DNA from: Chloroflexota bacterium
Lineage (GTDB): Bacteria; Chloroflexota; Dormibacteria; CF-121
Reading direction: 5' to 3'
Length of the DNA: 34,868 nucleotides
Assembly: GCA_005881175.1 (NCBI GenBank)
Contig: VBEN01000105.1
Span: 1-34,868, forward strand
A program made the position numbers and the translations under genes. Shown piece by piece: positions 1 through 7,124 of this stretch. Numbering within the stretch: position 1 is the stretch's first letter; the number at the start of each line of letters is the position of its first letter. The notes beneath the pieces were generated by a model, which worked only from the letters and a program-made list of their open reading frames with translations, made no database searches and had not been told where the DNA came from.

Positions 1-543
1 GACGATCACGGCATTCGGCAGGTGCAGCTTCCGGATATATTCGACGAGTAATTTCTCGGCCGTGAGGTGGTCGACCGGAATATCGAAGAAGCCCTGGATG
101 GCGTCGGCATGGAGATCGAGCGCGATCACCCGGTTCGCACCGGCCAGCGTAATAATATCGGCCATCAACTTGGCGGAGATTGGATCACGCGCCTGGGTCT
201 TCTTTTCTTTGCGCGCATATCCGTAGTACGGAATGACGGCCGTGATGCGGCCGGCGGAGGCGCGGCGCAGCGCGTCGAGAATAATAAATAGCTGGATTAA
301 ATTCTCCGAGACCGGCTGGCAGGTCGGCTGGATCAGGAAGACGTCGGCTCCGCGAACGCTTTCCGCGATCTTGACGTCGTACTCGCCGTCGGCGAAGCGC
401 GTGATGCGCATGGCGGCGACGGGCTCGCCGAGCACTTCGCCGATCTTGCGCGCCAGCTCCGGGTTGGCATCGCCGGAGAGCAGCTTCAGCGCGCCCGGCT
501 GCCGGGGCGCCCCCTCGGGCGTCAGCGGCCGCGTCTCGGTCAC
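1..543 (-). CDS. prs: Ribose-phosphate pyrophosphokinase (PRPP synthetase), 3' end cut by window
   Basis: The enzyme makes PRPP from ribose 5-phosphate and ATP for nucleotide, His and Trp synthesis in the cytoplasm. Only the first 181 codons lie in the window, of about 310-320 usual for the family. After an N-terminal extension of about 18 residues the family pattern is clear: LLSGDANPELA, then RFADGEYDVKI, VFLIQPTCQPVSEN, YYGYARKEKK and DLHADAIQGFFDIPVDHL. The start chosen is GTG at 543, preceded by GGCGAG a few bases upstream. It lies 23 nt after the glmU stop on the same strand, so the two are probably co-transcribed. A glmU-prs order is common in bacteria, and the link is supply of activated sugars and nucleotides. 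Identification is secure; the C-terminal half, with the PRPP-binding loop, is outside the window. Confidence 0.95.
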   Translation of the reverse strand, partial: MTETRPLTPEGAPRQPGALKLLSGDANPELARKIGEVLGEPVAAMRITRFADGEYDVKIAESVRGADVFLIQPTCQPVSENLIQLFIILDALRRASAGRITAVIPYYGYARKEKKTQARDPISAKLMADIITLAGANRVIALDLHADAIQGFFDIPVDHLTAEKLLVEYIRKLHLPNAVIV

Positions 544-566
544 TCGCTCGCCGACTCTGGGCTGGG

Positions 567-2003
567 CTATTTCTTGGCCGCCTTCGACGCGTTCCGTCTG
601 GCTCGGCGCCGCGCCGTGTACCCCTCCACGATTTTCATATCAGCGCGGCCGATCGCCAGGCTCCCAGCGGGCACATCCTTTGTAACTACGGTATCAGCGG
701 CCGTGGTCGCGTCGCTTCCGACCCGTACCGGAGCGACGAAGATCGTGTCGCACGAGACATAGACGCCGTCGCCGATCTCGGTGACGTTCTTTTCGAATCC
801 GTCCCAGTTCGCCGTGATGCTGCCCGCGCCGATGTTCACGTTTGCGCCGACCACTGCGTCGCCGAGGTACGAAAAATGCGGCACGGCGCTCCCGGCGCCG
901 ATTTTCGAGTTCTTGATCTCTGTGTGGGTGCCGATGTGAACGCCTTCGGCCAGCTCCGTGCCGGGGCGCAGCCGGCTGAAGGGACCAATAGCCACGTTGC
1001 TGGCGATCTTGACATGCTCGAGATGCGAGCGCTCGGCCCGACAGCCATCGCCGAGGGTCGAATCGCGGATCTGCGTCATCGGGCCGAGCACGCAGTCTTG
1101 ACCAACTACGCTGTGGCCCGTGATCGTGCTGAACGGATGAATCACGGTGTCCTGGCCAATGCTCACGTCGGCGTCGACGAACGTCGAGCCGGGATCCGTG
1201 ATCGTGACGCCCCGCAACATCAGGTCATCCAGGATGCGCTCGCGCATGATGTGCTCCGCCTGCGCCAGTTGCCGCCGGTCGTTGATGCCCAGAATCTCCC
1301 GGGCGTCGCCCACGAGCATCGTGTCCAACTTGCCCTTGATCAGCGCGACGACGTCCGTCAGGTAATACTCGTGCGCCCTATTCTTGTTCTCGAGCTTTTG
1401 CAAGGCCGGCCACAGGTCGCGTCCGCGAAAGCAATAGACTCCCGAGTTGATCTCGTGGATTTGCTTCTCGGCGTCTGACGCGTCTTTTTCTTCGACGATG
1501 CGACGAAAGACCCCGTTGCGAGCGCGAATAATCCGGCCATAGCCACGCGGATCGTCGAGCATGGCGGTAAGCAGCGTGACGGCCGCCTCGGACGCGCGAT
1601 GCTCGGCGAGCAGTCGTTTCAGCGTCTCGCCGCGCAAAAGCGGCGCATCGGCATAAAGGACGATCACCGGGCCCGTCGTGCGGTGCTCGGCACTGACCTG
1701 GGAGAGTGCGTGTCCCGTGCCCAGTTGCTCGCGCTGCGGCACCGTCTGGCCCTCGCCGTTGAGTGCGGCCTGGATGCCGTCCTGACTGGGGTTGGTGACG
1801 ACAAGCGTTCGCTCCGGGTCGAGGACACGCGCCGCCACCATCGACCAGAGCAACATGGGCCGACCGGCGACCGGATGGAGCACTTTGGGAATTCGCGAGT
1901 TCATCCGGACTCCCTTGCCGGCGGCGAGCACCACCACCGTGACGCCCCCGCGCGTCTCCGACAAACGGGCCTGCTTAGACCCCGCGGATGCGTTCACGCG
2001 CAT
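567..2003 (-). CDS. glmU: Bifunctional GlmU: GlcNAc-1-P uridyltransferase / GlcN-1-P acetyltransferase
   Basis: GlmU acetylates glucosamine 1-phosphate and then uridylates it to UDP-GlcNAc, the precursor of peptidoglycan and other envelope glycans. The product has 478 aa, slightly longer than usual (about 455) because of an N-terminal extension of some 20 residues before the uridyltransferase motif LAAGKGVRMNS..PKVLH (residues 26-43). A GTG at codon 21 is a possible alternative start. The C-terminal half is a left-handed beta-helix of hexapeptide repeats. It carries HFSYLGDA, containing the expected acetyltransferase histidine, and NIGAGSITANWDG, a variant of the usual NIGAGTITCNYDG. The tail is rich in Arg, Ala and Lys. 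An extended -10 promoter sits just upstream; no Shine-Dalgarno sequence precedes the ATG. prs follows 23 nt downstream. Confidence 0.95.
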   Translation of the reverse strand: MRVNASAGSKQARLSETRGGVTVVVLAAGKGVRMNSRIPKVLHPVAGRPMLLWSMVAARVLDPERTLVVTNPSQDGIQAALNGEGQTVPQREQLGTGHALSQVSAEHRTTGPVIVLYADAPLLRGETLKRLLAEHRASEAAVTLLTAMLDDPRGYGRIIRARNGVFRRIVEEKDASDAEKQIHEINSGVYCFRGRDLWPALQKLENKNRAHEYYLTDVVALIKGKLDTMLVGDAREILGINDRRQLAQAEHIMRERILDDLMLRGVTITDPGSTFVDADVSIGQDTVIHPFSTITGHSVVGQDCVLGPMTQIRDSTLGDGCRAERSHLEHVKIASNVAIGPFSRLRPGTELAEGVHIGTHTEIKNSKIGAGSAVPHFSYLGDAVVGANVNIGAGSITANWDGFEKNVTEIGDGVYVSCDTIFVAPVRVGSDATTAADTVVTKDVPAGSLAIGRADMKIVEGYTARRRARRNASKAAKK

Positions 2004-2020
2004 GGGAGGAATTGGACCGG

Positions 2021-2029
2021 ATTATAGCA
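2021..2029 (-). promoter_or_regulatory. Extended -10 promoter of glmU
   Basis: Read on the minus strand the sequence is TTGCTATAAT. It contains a consensus TATAAT (2026-2021) with a TG one base before it, i.e. an extended -10. No good -35 is visible 16-18 nt upstream, which fits an extended -10 promoter. The -10 ends 17 nt before the glmU ATG. It would give glmU-prs its own promoter, separate from the HNH gene upstream. Confidence 0.55.
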
Positions 2030-2076
2030 ACGCCCTGACGGGCATAAATTCGTATTCCCGCCCTTTGGGCCTGAGC

Positions 2077-3285
2077 CTACGCGGACCTGGCTGCGGCCGG
2101 GATCTTCCCGGGTGGGGTTAGCTCGATGCGGCCGTCATTCCGGCGTTCCAGCTTCCACCCCTCCTCGTGGACCATCCGGTGATGGGTGCCGCAAACGAGC
2201 GCCAGGTTATCGAGCTTCGTTGGCCCGCTATTCGCCCAGAAGATCAGGTGATGCCCACTGCACCAGGGCGCCGGCCGGTCGCAGCCCGGAAAGATGCAGT
2301 GATGATCCCGGGCTACCAGCGCCCTGCGCGTGGACGGCGGGATCGTGCGGGCGGCGTGCGTGATTTCCTGCTCCAGCTCCCCGAGCCCGGTGATGCGCGT
2401 GATGGCGGCGTCGCAGGCAAGGCGGCGAACCGTCTCGGACGGAATCATTCCGCCCCACTCGAGTTCGCCGGCCGGCGCCCCGCGTATGCCGGCCAGCGTA
2501 TCGACGCTGGCCTTGATGATGAGTTGCGGCCGGGTGCCGGCACCGCCAGCGCTGGCCGTATCATTGCGCCGGCATAGCTCTTCGAGCGCATCCGCCTGCC
2601 GTTGTCCTACCGTGCGCTCATCACCTTTGCGCGGCTTGGCGAAGGGTTCGATAGCGGTGCGAATGATGGCCCCTGCCTCCGTGGTGACCTGACCCTCAAT
2701 CGGAACCAGGCCGTTGAAGGCTTCGCCGATGCGCAAGTAGCGGCGAGAATGCGCTCGATTGGCTTCGGTCAGTGCCGCATCGGCATCGACCCTGTGCTCG
2801 AAGTCCTTGGCCACGCCAACGAACTGACCTGGATCCATCGACTCCGCTGCTTTGAGGAGCGCTGTTTCAGCTTTCCGCACCTGGGCGGCGCCGACGTGTT
2901 CGGCGGCCCGGGCCATGGCCACGGCGTGCTGATAACCAATCTCACCCCGGGTAAGGGCCTCTTCGGTCCGAGGCAGCTCTTTTAGCTGGCGGGCGACTTC
3001 GACTCGTTCCGCGGCGGCGCCCCCCGAAAGCTTGCCATTCACTCGCAACCAGGGCACCATGCCGAGGAACCCGTCGGCTTTGTAGGCACCTGACTTCTCG
3101 AAGCGGCGGGTCGCCTCGGCCGTCGCCGCCTCAGTTCGGTCGATGATTTCGCGGCCTTTGATGATGACCTCCCCCAGCTGTCCGGCGGGTTGGTCGGCAA
3201 GCCAGAGCGGCAGGTCCCGCAACCCGGACGTGATCCGCTCGAGCGGGGTCTCGCTGGACCTGCACATGCTGCCATCGTGAGGCAC
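2077..3285 (-). CDS. HNH endonuclease signature protein with DUF222 (13E12-type) domain
   Basis: The 402-aa protein has an N-terminal helical DUF222 region (about residues 20-290) and a C-terminal HNH domain. The HNH part shows CIFPGCDRP, then the central GHHL, then LDNLALVCGTHHRMVH, so the two Cys-containing halves and the catalytic His are all present. DUF222-HNH proteins occur in many copies in Actinobacteria and related high-GC lineages, and their function is unknown; they are often called 13E12 repeat family or McrA-like. The first start is GTG at 3285; an ATG at 3267 is possible, and neither has a clear ribosome site. The gene stands alone between glmU and a glycosyltransferase on the same strand. 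Nothing around it suggests a restriction or phage system. It was probably spread as a dispersed family member. Confidence 0.85.
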   Translation of the reverse strand: MPHDGSMCRSSETPLERITSGLRDLPLWLADQPAGQLGEVIIKGREIIDRTEAATAEATRRFEKSGAYKADGFLGMVPWLRVNGKLSGGAAAERVEVARQLKELPRTEEALTRGEIGYQHAVAMARAAEHVGAAQVRKAETALLKAAESMDPGQFVGVAKDFEHRVDADAALTEANRAHSRRYLRIGEAFNGLVPIEGQVTTEAGAIIRTAIEPFAKPRKGDERTVGQRQADALEELCRRNDTASAGGAGTRPQLIIKASVDTLAGIRGAPAGELEWGGMIPSETVRRLACDAAITRITGLGELEQEITHAARTIPPSTRRALVARDHHCIFPGCDRPAPWCSGHHLIFWANSGPTKLDNLALVCGTHHRMVHEEGWKLERRNDGRIELTPPGKIPAAARSA

Positions 3286-3336
3286 CGTCGCGACAGCTGT
3301 ATGTCGTACCCTTCCGGGTTTTTCGAAAATTACTTG

Positions 3337-3350
3337 CAGACCGGAGTCTG
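3337..3350 (-). terminator. Possible hairpin terminator after the GT2 gene
   Basis: A perfect inverted repeat CAGAC-TCCG-GTCTG, read on the minus strand, lies 23 nt after the stop of the glycosyltransferase gene and is followed by CAAGTAATTTT. The T-run is short and interrupted, so intrinsic termination is plausible but not certain. On the plus strand a weak ACCC/GGGT hairpin with five Ts (3317-3330) lies beside it. Confidence 0.35.
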
Positions 3351-3372
3351 GTCGAAGAGCCCGCGCCGCGAC

Positions 3373-4311
3373 TCAGGCGGCCAGGTCGTCGGTGTCCGGC
3401 CGCCGCTCCTCCGCGGCCGTTCCGGGAGCGATCCGGTCGCGCAAGCTCGGGCCCAGTCGATGCAGACGGCGGCCGAGTTTGTAGCCATAGCGCTGCACGA
3501 CGTCCTCGACGGCCAAATACGGCAGCTGCTCCCAGGCCAGGCCCCTGATCAGGTACCAGACGGCCCGCTTCGTCAGGTGCCTCGAGTCCGGCCAGAGTGT
3601 GCCACCCGGATCGCCGAAATGTTCGTCCGTATAGCCCGTCATGAGCGCCAGCCGGTACGCGGCCTTCAGACTGGCGTGGACCCGCCTGATGACCAGGGCG
3701 TCGGGCGCGTACGCGATCGTGATGCTGGCCAGCACCGCCTGTCGCGCCCAGACGCGGTCTGCGCCGACCGGCAGATGCTCATTGAAGTGAATGCCGCGCC
3801 AGACGGAGCGGCGCACGGCGGCGTTGTCGATGAAGAACGGCAGGGACGCATAGCGAATGGCATCGCCGACCCGAATCCGGCGCCAGTGCGCTTCGCGGCA
3901 GAACCGCTGGCCGAGGCGGAAGCCGGACAGCGGATCGCTCTCCATCGAGGCTTCCTGCCGGCCGTAGACGCCACCGACCGAGGAGTCCATGAAGGGCGCG
4001 GTCAGGTGCGTGAGCCAGTCGCCATTTCCCGGCACCGCGTCCTGCGCCAGGAATACCACCACATCCCCGCGGGCTACCTCCATCGCCCGATTCCAGCTCT
4101 TGGGCCCGGCCGGTTCGGCGATCTCGACGAATCGGGCCAGCGGAAACTGGCTGACGATGTGGCGCGTGCCGTCGGTCGATCCCAGGTCGGCGCAGACGAT
4201 CTCCAGCGGCGCCTGGCCCTGGCCCATGATCCGGTGCAGGATGGTGCCGAAGGCGCGGCCGGCGTCCAGGGTTGGGATGACAATCGAGATCGACAGCGCC
4301 GGGTCGCCCAT
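3373..4311 (-). CDS. Family 2 glycosyltransferase (rhamnosyltransferase-like)
   Basis: The 312-aa cytoplasmic GT-A glycosyltransferase begins with ISIVIPTLDAG, the usual nucleotide-binding first strand. It then has DLGSTDGT (family consensus DSGSTDGT), SWNRAMEVARGDVVVFLAQDAVP (the DxD/QDA region near residues 77-100), and an acceptor-side segment around GADRVWARQAVLAS, where the family usually has an acidic catalytic residue. The order resembles bacterial rhamnosyltransferases and other O-chain transferases. A GTG one codon earlier (4314) is an alternative start. No partner genes in the same operon identify the donor or acceptor. The sugar transferred cannot be told from sequence alone. Confidence 0.85.
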   Translation of the reverse strand: MGDPALSISIVIPTLDAGRAFGTILHRIMGQGQAPLEIVCADLGSTDGTRHIVSQFPLARFVEIAEPAGPKSWNRAMEVARGDVVVFLAQDAVPGNGDWLTHLTAPFMDSSVGGVYGRQEASMESDPLSGFRLGQRFCREAHWRRIRVGDAIRYASLPFFIDNAAVRRSVWRGIHFNEHLPVGADRVWARQAVLASITIAYAPDALVIRRVHASLKAAYRLALMTGYTDEHFGDPGGTLWPDSRHLTKRAVWYLIRGLAWEQLPYLAVEDVVQRYGYKLGRRLHRLGPSLRDRIAPGTAAEERRPDTDDLAA

Positions 4312-4354
4312 CACGCGGTGTAACGGGCGCTCGGGGCCTTTCCAGCCCCCGGCG

Positions 4355-4864
4355 CTAGGCGAACCTCACACTGATGAAGTAGTAACTCGTGGGTGTCGTG
4401 CCATCACGTGGGCTGACCCCGAAGACCTTGAGCTGCCCTTTCTGTCCCGACACGGCGCCGGAGAAGCTGACGCTGACATCGAAGTGCCCGAAGTCGGGTT
4501 TGACGGCCGACGCGGTCGTGGTTGCTCGGCCCAGCTCGGCGCCGCTGGCATCGAGGACTACGGCAACCACCGTGCCCTTGTCGACGCTGGCCGTCCCCGC
4601 CACGTCTACTGGCGAGCTTATGGCGGTACCCCCGTCCGGGCTGTCGATGATGATCTTGAAGTTGTTCCGGATGGGGGTGGCCGCGGTGGTGGGAAGCGAA
4701 GAGCTGGCCGGTGACCCATCGGTCGAGGCGGAGGCGCTGGCCGAGGGCGATCCGGTAGAGGGCGATTCGGATTGAAGCACGTACGTCGTGCCGCCGTCGC
4801 TACCGCATCCGGCCAACCCAAGGCCTGTAAGCCCGAGGATCAGCGCTACCCCAAACCCCTTCAC
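4355..4864 (-). CDS. Lipoprotein with C-terminal Gmad2-like immunoglobulin domain
   Basis: A secreted lipoprotein of about 169 aa. The signal peptide is VKGFGVALILGLTGLGLAGCG, with lipobox LAGC, followed by a Ser/Thr/Pro-rich linker of about 45 residues. The folded part (from about IRNNFKIIIDSP) matches the Gmad2 pattern: I..SPDGGTAISSPVDVAGTA, then LDASGAELGR, FGHFDVSVSF, GQLKVFGVSPRDG and a final ISVRF strand. Gmad2 domains occur in spore-germination and envelope proteins and probably bind ligands outside the cell. The longest reading begins at ATG 4888, but a TATAAT overlaps that ATG, and GGAG lies 7 nt before GTG 4864, so GTG 4864 is preferred. It is divergent from the membrane protein at 5037. 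The exact role is unknown. Confidence 0.75.
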   Translation of the reverse strand: MKGFGVALILGLTGLGLAGCGSDGGTTYVLQSESPSTGSPSASASASTDGSPASSSLPTTAATPIRNNFKIIIDSPDGGTAISSPVDVAGTASVDKGTVVAVVLDASGAELGRATTTASAVKPDFGHFDVSVSFSGAVSGQKGQLKVFGVSPRDGTTPTSYYFISVRFA

Positions 4865-4887
4865 AAGACGGCTCCGAGCCAAGCGCA

Positions 4888-4893
4888 TTATAG
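4888..4893 (-). promoter_or_regulatory. -10 element TATAAT of the lipoprotein gene
   Basis: Read on the minus strand, CCCTATAATGCG gives a perfect TATAAT. It overlaps the first in-frame ATG of the lipoprotein reading frame. A transcript from it would begin about 7 nt downstream, after that ATG, and would carry GGAG 7 nt before GTG 4864. No convincing -35 is present. Confidence 0.45.
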
Positions 4894-5036
4894 GGCCGTT
4901 CCGCCGCCGCCGACGCCGCTCTTGACAAGGCGGAAGACGGGGCGCAAGGTGAGGCGGTCGAGCGGATCGAAACGGAGCGTGACCGACACGCCGTCCCGCT
5001 CGTTATAGGGGCTATCAAGGGAGCGGGAGGGGAGCG

Positions 5037-6149
5037 ATGAGTATCCAGGACGACTCGACAATGGTCGCCGTTGCGACGCCGCCAGCGCCGCCACCGGCCG
5101 AACTTGGGCAGCCAATTGCGCCGCGAAAGCGCCGTCGGCGGCCCCTGGTACTGGGGGCCGTTGGCGTGCTGGCCATTGCCCTCGTCGCTGGCGCTGTTGT
5201 CGCCAACGCCTCGCTGTCGCAAACCTACAGCGCGTCCCAGGCCGTCCAGGACTATTACGCGGCGATGGCCCATCGCAACGCCGACGGGATGCTGGCCAAC
5301 GCGACTTTCATCAGGGGGGATGGCTCGTACAGCTATTTCTTTGACAGGCCCGCCCTGCAGGGCATGCTCGAGCTGCCTGCGAACTCAGACATCCGCAATG
5401 TCAAGCTCACGTCTGACCGCCAGATCGACGGTTCGTCCCGGACCATCACCGTCTCGATGACCTGGAACGGCAAGGGCCGGTCCGAGACCCTGACGGTACG
5501 GAAGAATCCAGCGCAGACCCACTGGCTGTTCTATCAATCGTGGAAAGTCGAGATTCCATCAACCCGAATTCAAGTCAAGCTCCCCAACCAGAGCGGAATC
5601 GTGAGCCTCGATGGGATCCCGGGCTCGTCGGACAATCAGTCGGCGATCCAAGCCGTCCCCGGTTACCACCGGATCAGCATGGCCGAGACGGAGTTCTACG
5701 ACGCCAGCAGCGCGGACGTCGACGCGGTCGATCCCACGGCGAGTGTGACGCTTGAAGGCAAGATTCGCGCCTCCGCCCTCGAGGCCGCGCAAGCGTCCGT
5801 GAAGTCGGCGTTCAACAACTGCGATGCAGCCAAGTACGACGACTGCCTCAACCACACCTATCCGGCGCCCGATCAGAATTTCAGCTGGTACTTCAAGCTT
5901 CCCGGTTACGGGAACGTCAACTACGCGAGGTATGTCTACACCCTGAGGGGTGACCTCACGGCTGGAATGACCCTAACCATCGACGCGGAAAGCGGCAAAG
6001 CTTCGGTCAGCGGCACCTGCGCTACCGTGCTGACGGTCGACGGTAGCCGCCGCTACAACCTGAAGGGTGATTACACCGGGACGCTGACCTGGACCGGTGA
6101 CAGCTTCGCCTCACACGTCGTTGGAGGTTGCTCCGAGGTCAAAGGCTGA
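5037..6149 (+). CDS. Membrane-anchored extracytoplasmic protein of unknown function
   Basis: A 370-aa protein with a cytoplasmic N-terminus of about 35 residues that is Pro-rich and ends in the basic run PRKRRRRP, one membrane helix (about 36-58) and a large outside domain. After the helix comes SQAVQDYYAAMAHRNADGMLANATF, which resembles the helical start of the SnoaL/DUF4878-like lumenal domains of actinobacterial membrane proteins. A repeat-like second half (from about residue 230, LEGKIRASALEAAQASVKSAF) contains paired cysteines (NNCDAAKYDDC and later SGTCAT, GGCSEV), fitting disulphides outside the cell. The ATG follows the purine-rich GGGAGGGGAGCG, a good ribosome site. It is divergent from the Gmad2 lipoprotein, perhaps a functional pair. 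No enzymatic motif is seen. Confidence 0.7.
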   Translation: MSIQDDSTMVAVATPPAPPPAELGQPIAPRKRRRRPLVLGAVGVLAIALVAGAVVANASLSQTYSASQAVQDYYAAMAHRNADGMLANATFIRGDGSYSYFFDRPALQGMLELPANSDIRNVKLTSDRQIDGSSRTITVSMTWNGKGRSETLTVRKNPAQTHWLFYQSWKVEIPSTRIQVKLPNQSGIVSLDGIPGSSDNQSAIQAVPGYHRISMAETEFYDASSADVDAVDPTASVTLEGKIRASALEAAQASVKSAFNNCDAAKYDDCLNHTYPAPDQNFSWYFKLPGYGNVNYARYVYTLRGDLTAGMTLTIDAESGKASVSGTCATVLTVDGSRRYNLKGDYTGTLTWTGDSFASHVVGGCSEVKG

Positions 6150-6157
6150 CGCTCCTC

Positions 6158-6163
6158 TAAACT
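6158..6163 (+). promoter_or_regulatory. -10 element (TAAACT) of a leaderless MetE-like transcript
   Basis: TAAACT lies exactly 7 nt before the ATC codon where conserved MetE-family sequence begins. This is the same TANNNT-N7 spacing seen before the starts at 16969 (minus) and 32195 (plus). It sits only 8 nt after the stop of the preceding gene. No Shine-Dalgarno sequence lies between it and the codon. Confidence 0.45.
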
Positions 6164-6170
6164 CTCCAGC

Positions 6171-7124
6171 ATCAACGTCTACGCGTATCAGCACGGCATC
6201 TATCCACGGTCCGAGCAGGTCGTGGCGTCAACCCGCGGTCTCGACCGCGGCCGGGTGACGGCCGATGCCGTGGAGGCGGCCTTCGCCGAAGATCTCGCGG
6301 CGTTCGTCCGGGTGCAGCAGCAGGCTCGGCTGGACGTGTTCTCGGACGGTCTGCTGCGCTGGCAGGACATCTTCCGGCCGCTCATGGAAGCGGTCGGTCC
6401 GATCAAGCCCGAATCCCTGGTCCGCTGGTTCGACACCAACACGTTTTTTCGCGAGCCGGATCTCTCCGGCACGCTGCCTGGCGTCGATCGCGCAGACGGC
6501 CTGCTTCCGGACGCCTCCGTCCCCCGCCCGCGGGTCGCCACGCTGCCGTCTCCCTACATGTTCTCCCGCGCGGCGCGCACGGATCGGGACCGCAATCACC
6601 TGATGGTCGACCTCGCCGGCAAGGTCTTGCGGCCGGTGATCGATGCCGCGATTGCCGCCGGCTGCCAGCTCGTTCACCTCGAGGAGCCTTGGCTCGGCTA
6701 TTTCGGCATCGAGTCAAAGGACTGGGCGCCGCTGCATGAAGCTCTCGAGCTCTTGCATCGTGATCTTCGCGCGACCCTGGCCTTCCATATTTACTTCGGC
6801 GATGCCGGGCCGCATGTCGACCAGCTCCGCCGTCTGCCGGTCGACGCCATCGGCGTCGATCTGGTCGAAACCGACGTCAACGAGCTGGGCTCGGGCTGGG
6901 ACAAGGGCCTGGTCGCGGGCGTCATCGATGGGCGCAGCTCGATGCTCGAGTCGGTGGAAAACACCGTGGAGGTCGCCCGCCACCTCGCCGATACGGTTCG
7001 GCCACGCAACCTATATTTATCTTCCAATTGCGAACTCGCGTTTCTGCCCACCGTGGTCGCCGAGCGGAAGGTGCAGCGGCTGGGTGAAGCGGCCCGCAAG
7101 GTAAAACAGCTGGTGTCGGTATGA
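6171..7124 (+). CDS. MetE-family (UROD/MetE-like) methyltransferase homologue, first of a pair
   Basis: A TIM-barrel protein of the cobalamin-independent methionine synthase superfamily, about 300-317 aa, i.e. one barrel and not the two-domain MetE. The first canonical start is GTG 6222, but the frame is open from 6150 and encodes INVYAYQHGIYPRSEQ, the typical N-terminus of the family, ahead of it; the conserved part begins at ATC 6171. Numbering from GTG 6222, the Zn-site equivalents are H189 (FHIYFGD), Y191 where MetE has Cys, D213 where MetE has Glu, and C270 (SSNCELAF). VHLEEPWLG (151-159) corresponds to the substrate-binding DEP strand. It overlaps the next gene by ATGA. It may act with that partner in methyl transfer to a thiol, but the substrate is unknown. 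The lost ligands make an ordinary MetE reaction doubtful. Confidence 0.75.
   Translation: MNVYAYQHGIYPRSEQVVASTRGLDRGRVTADAVEAAFAEDLAAFVRVQQQARLDVFSDGLLRWQDIFRPLMEAVGPIKPESLVRWFDTNTFFREPDLSGTLPGVDRADGLLPDASVPRPRVATLPSPYMFSRAARTDRDRNHLMVDLAGKVLRPVIDAAIAAGCQLVHLEEPWLGYFGIESKDWAPLHEALELLHRDLRATLAFHIYFGDAGPHVDQLRRLPVDAIGVDLVETDVNELGSGWDKGLVAGVIDGRSSMLESVENTVEVARHLADTVRPRNLYLSSNCELAFLPTVVAERKVQRLGEAARKVKQLVSV

Noticed and set aside
2077-3285. HNH protein as part of a restriction or anti-phage system
   Set aside because: The DUF222-HNH family is dispersed in many genomes, and no methylase, helicase or other defence gene is adjacent.
3190-4323. 377-codon plus-strand frame opposite the first GT2 gene
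   Set aside because: Antisense of a good glycosyltransferase and the HNH 5' end; no motif.
4921-4951. TTGACA on the plus strand as promoter for the membrane protein at 5037
   Set aside because: CTTGACAAG is near-palindromic, but no -10 like sequence is present 16-18 nt downstream (CAAGGT), and the start lies over 85 nt further.
5001-5010. TATAGG as -10 for the gene at 5037
   Set aside because: The sequence resembles a -10 and spacing to the start is fine, but no -35 is recognisable, so it was left out of the features.
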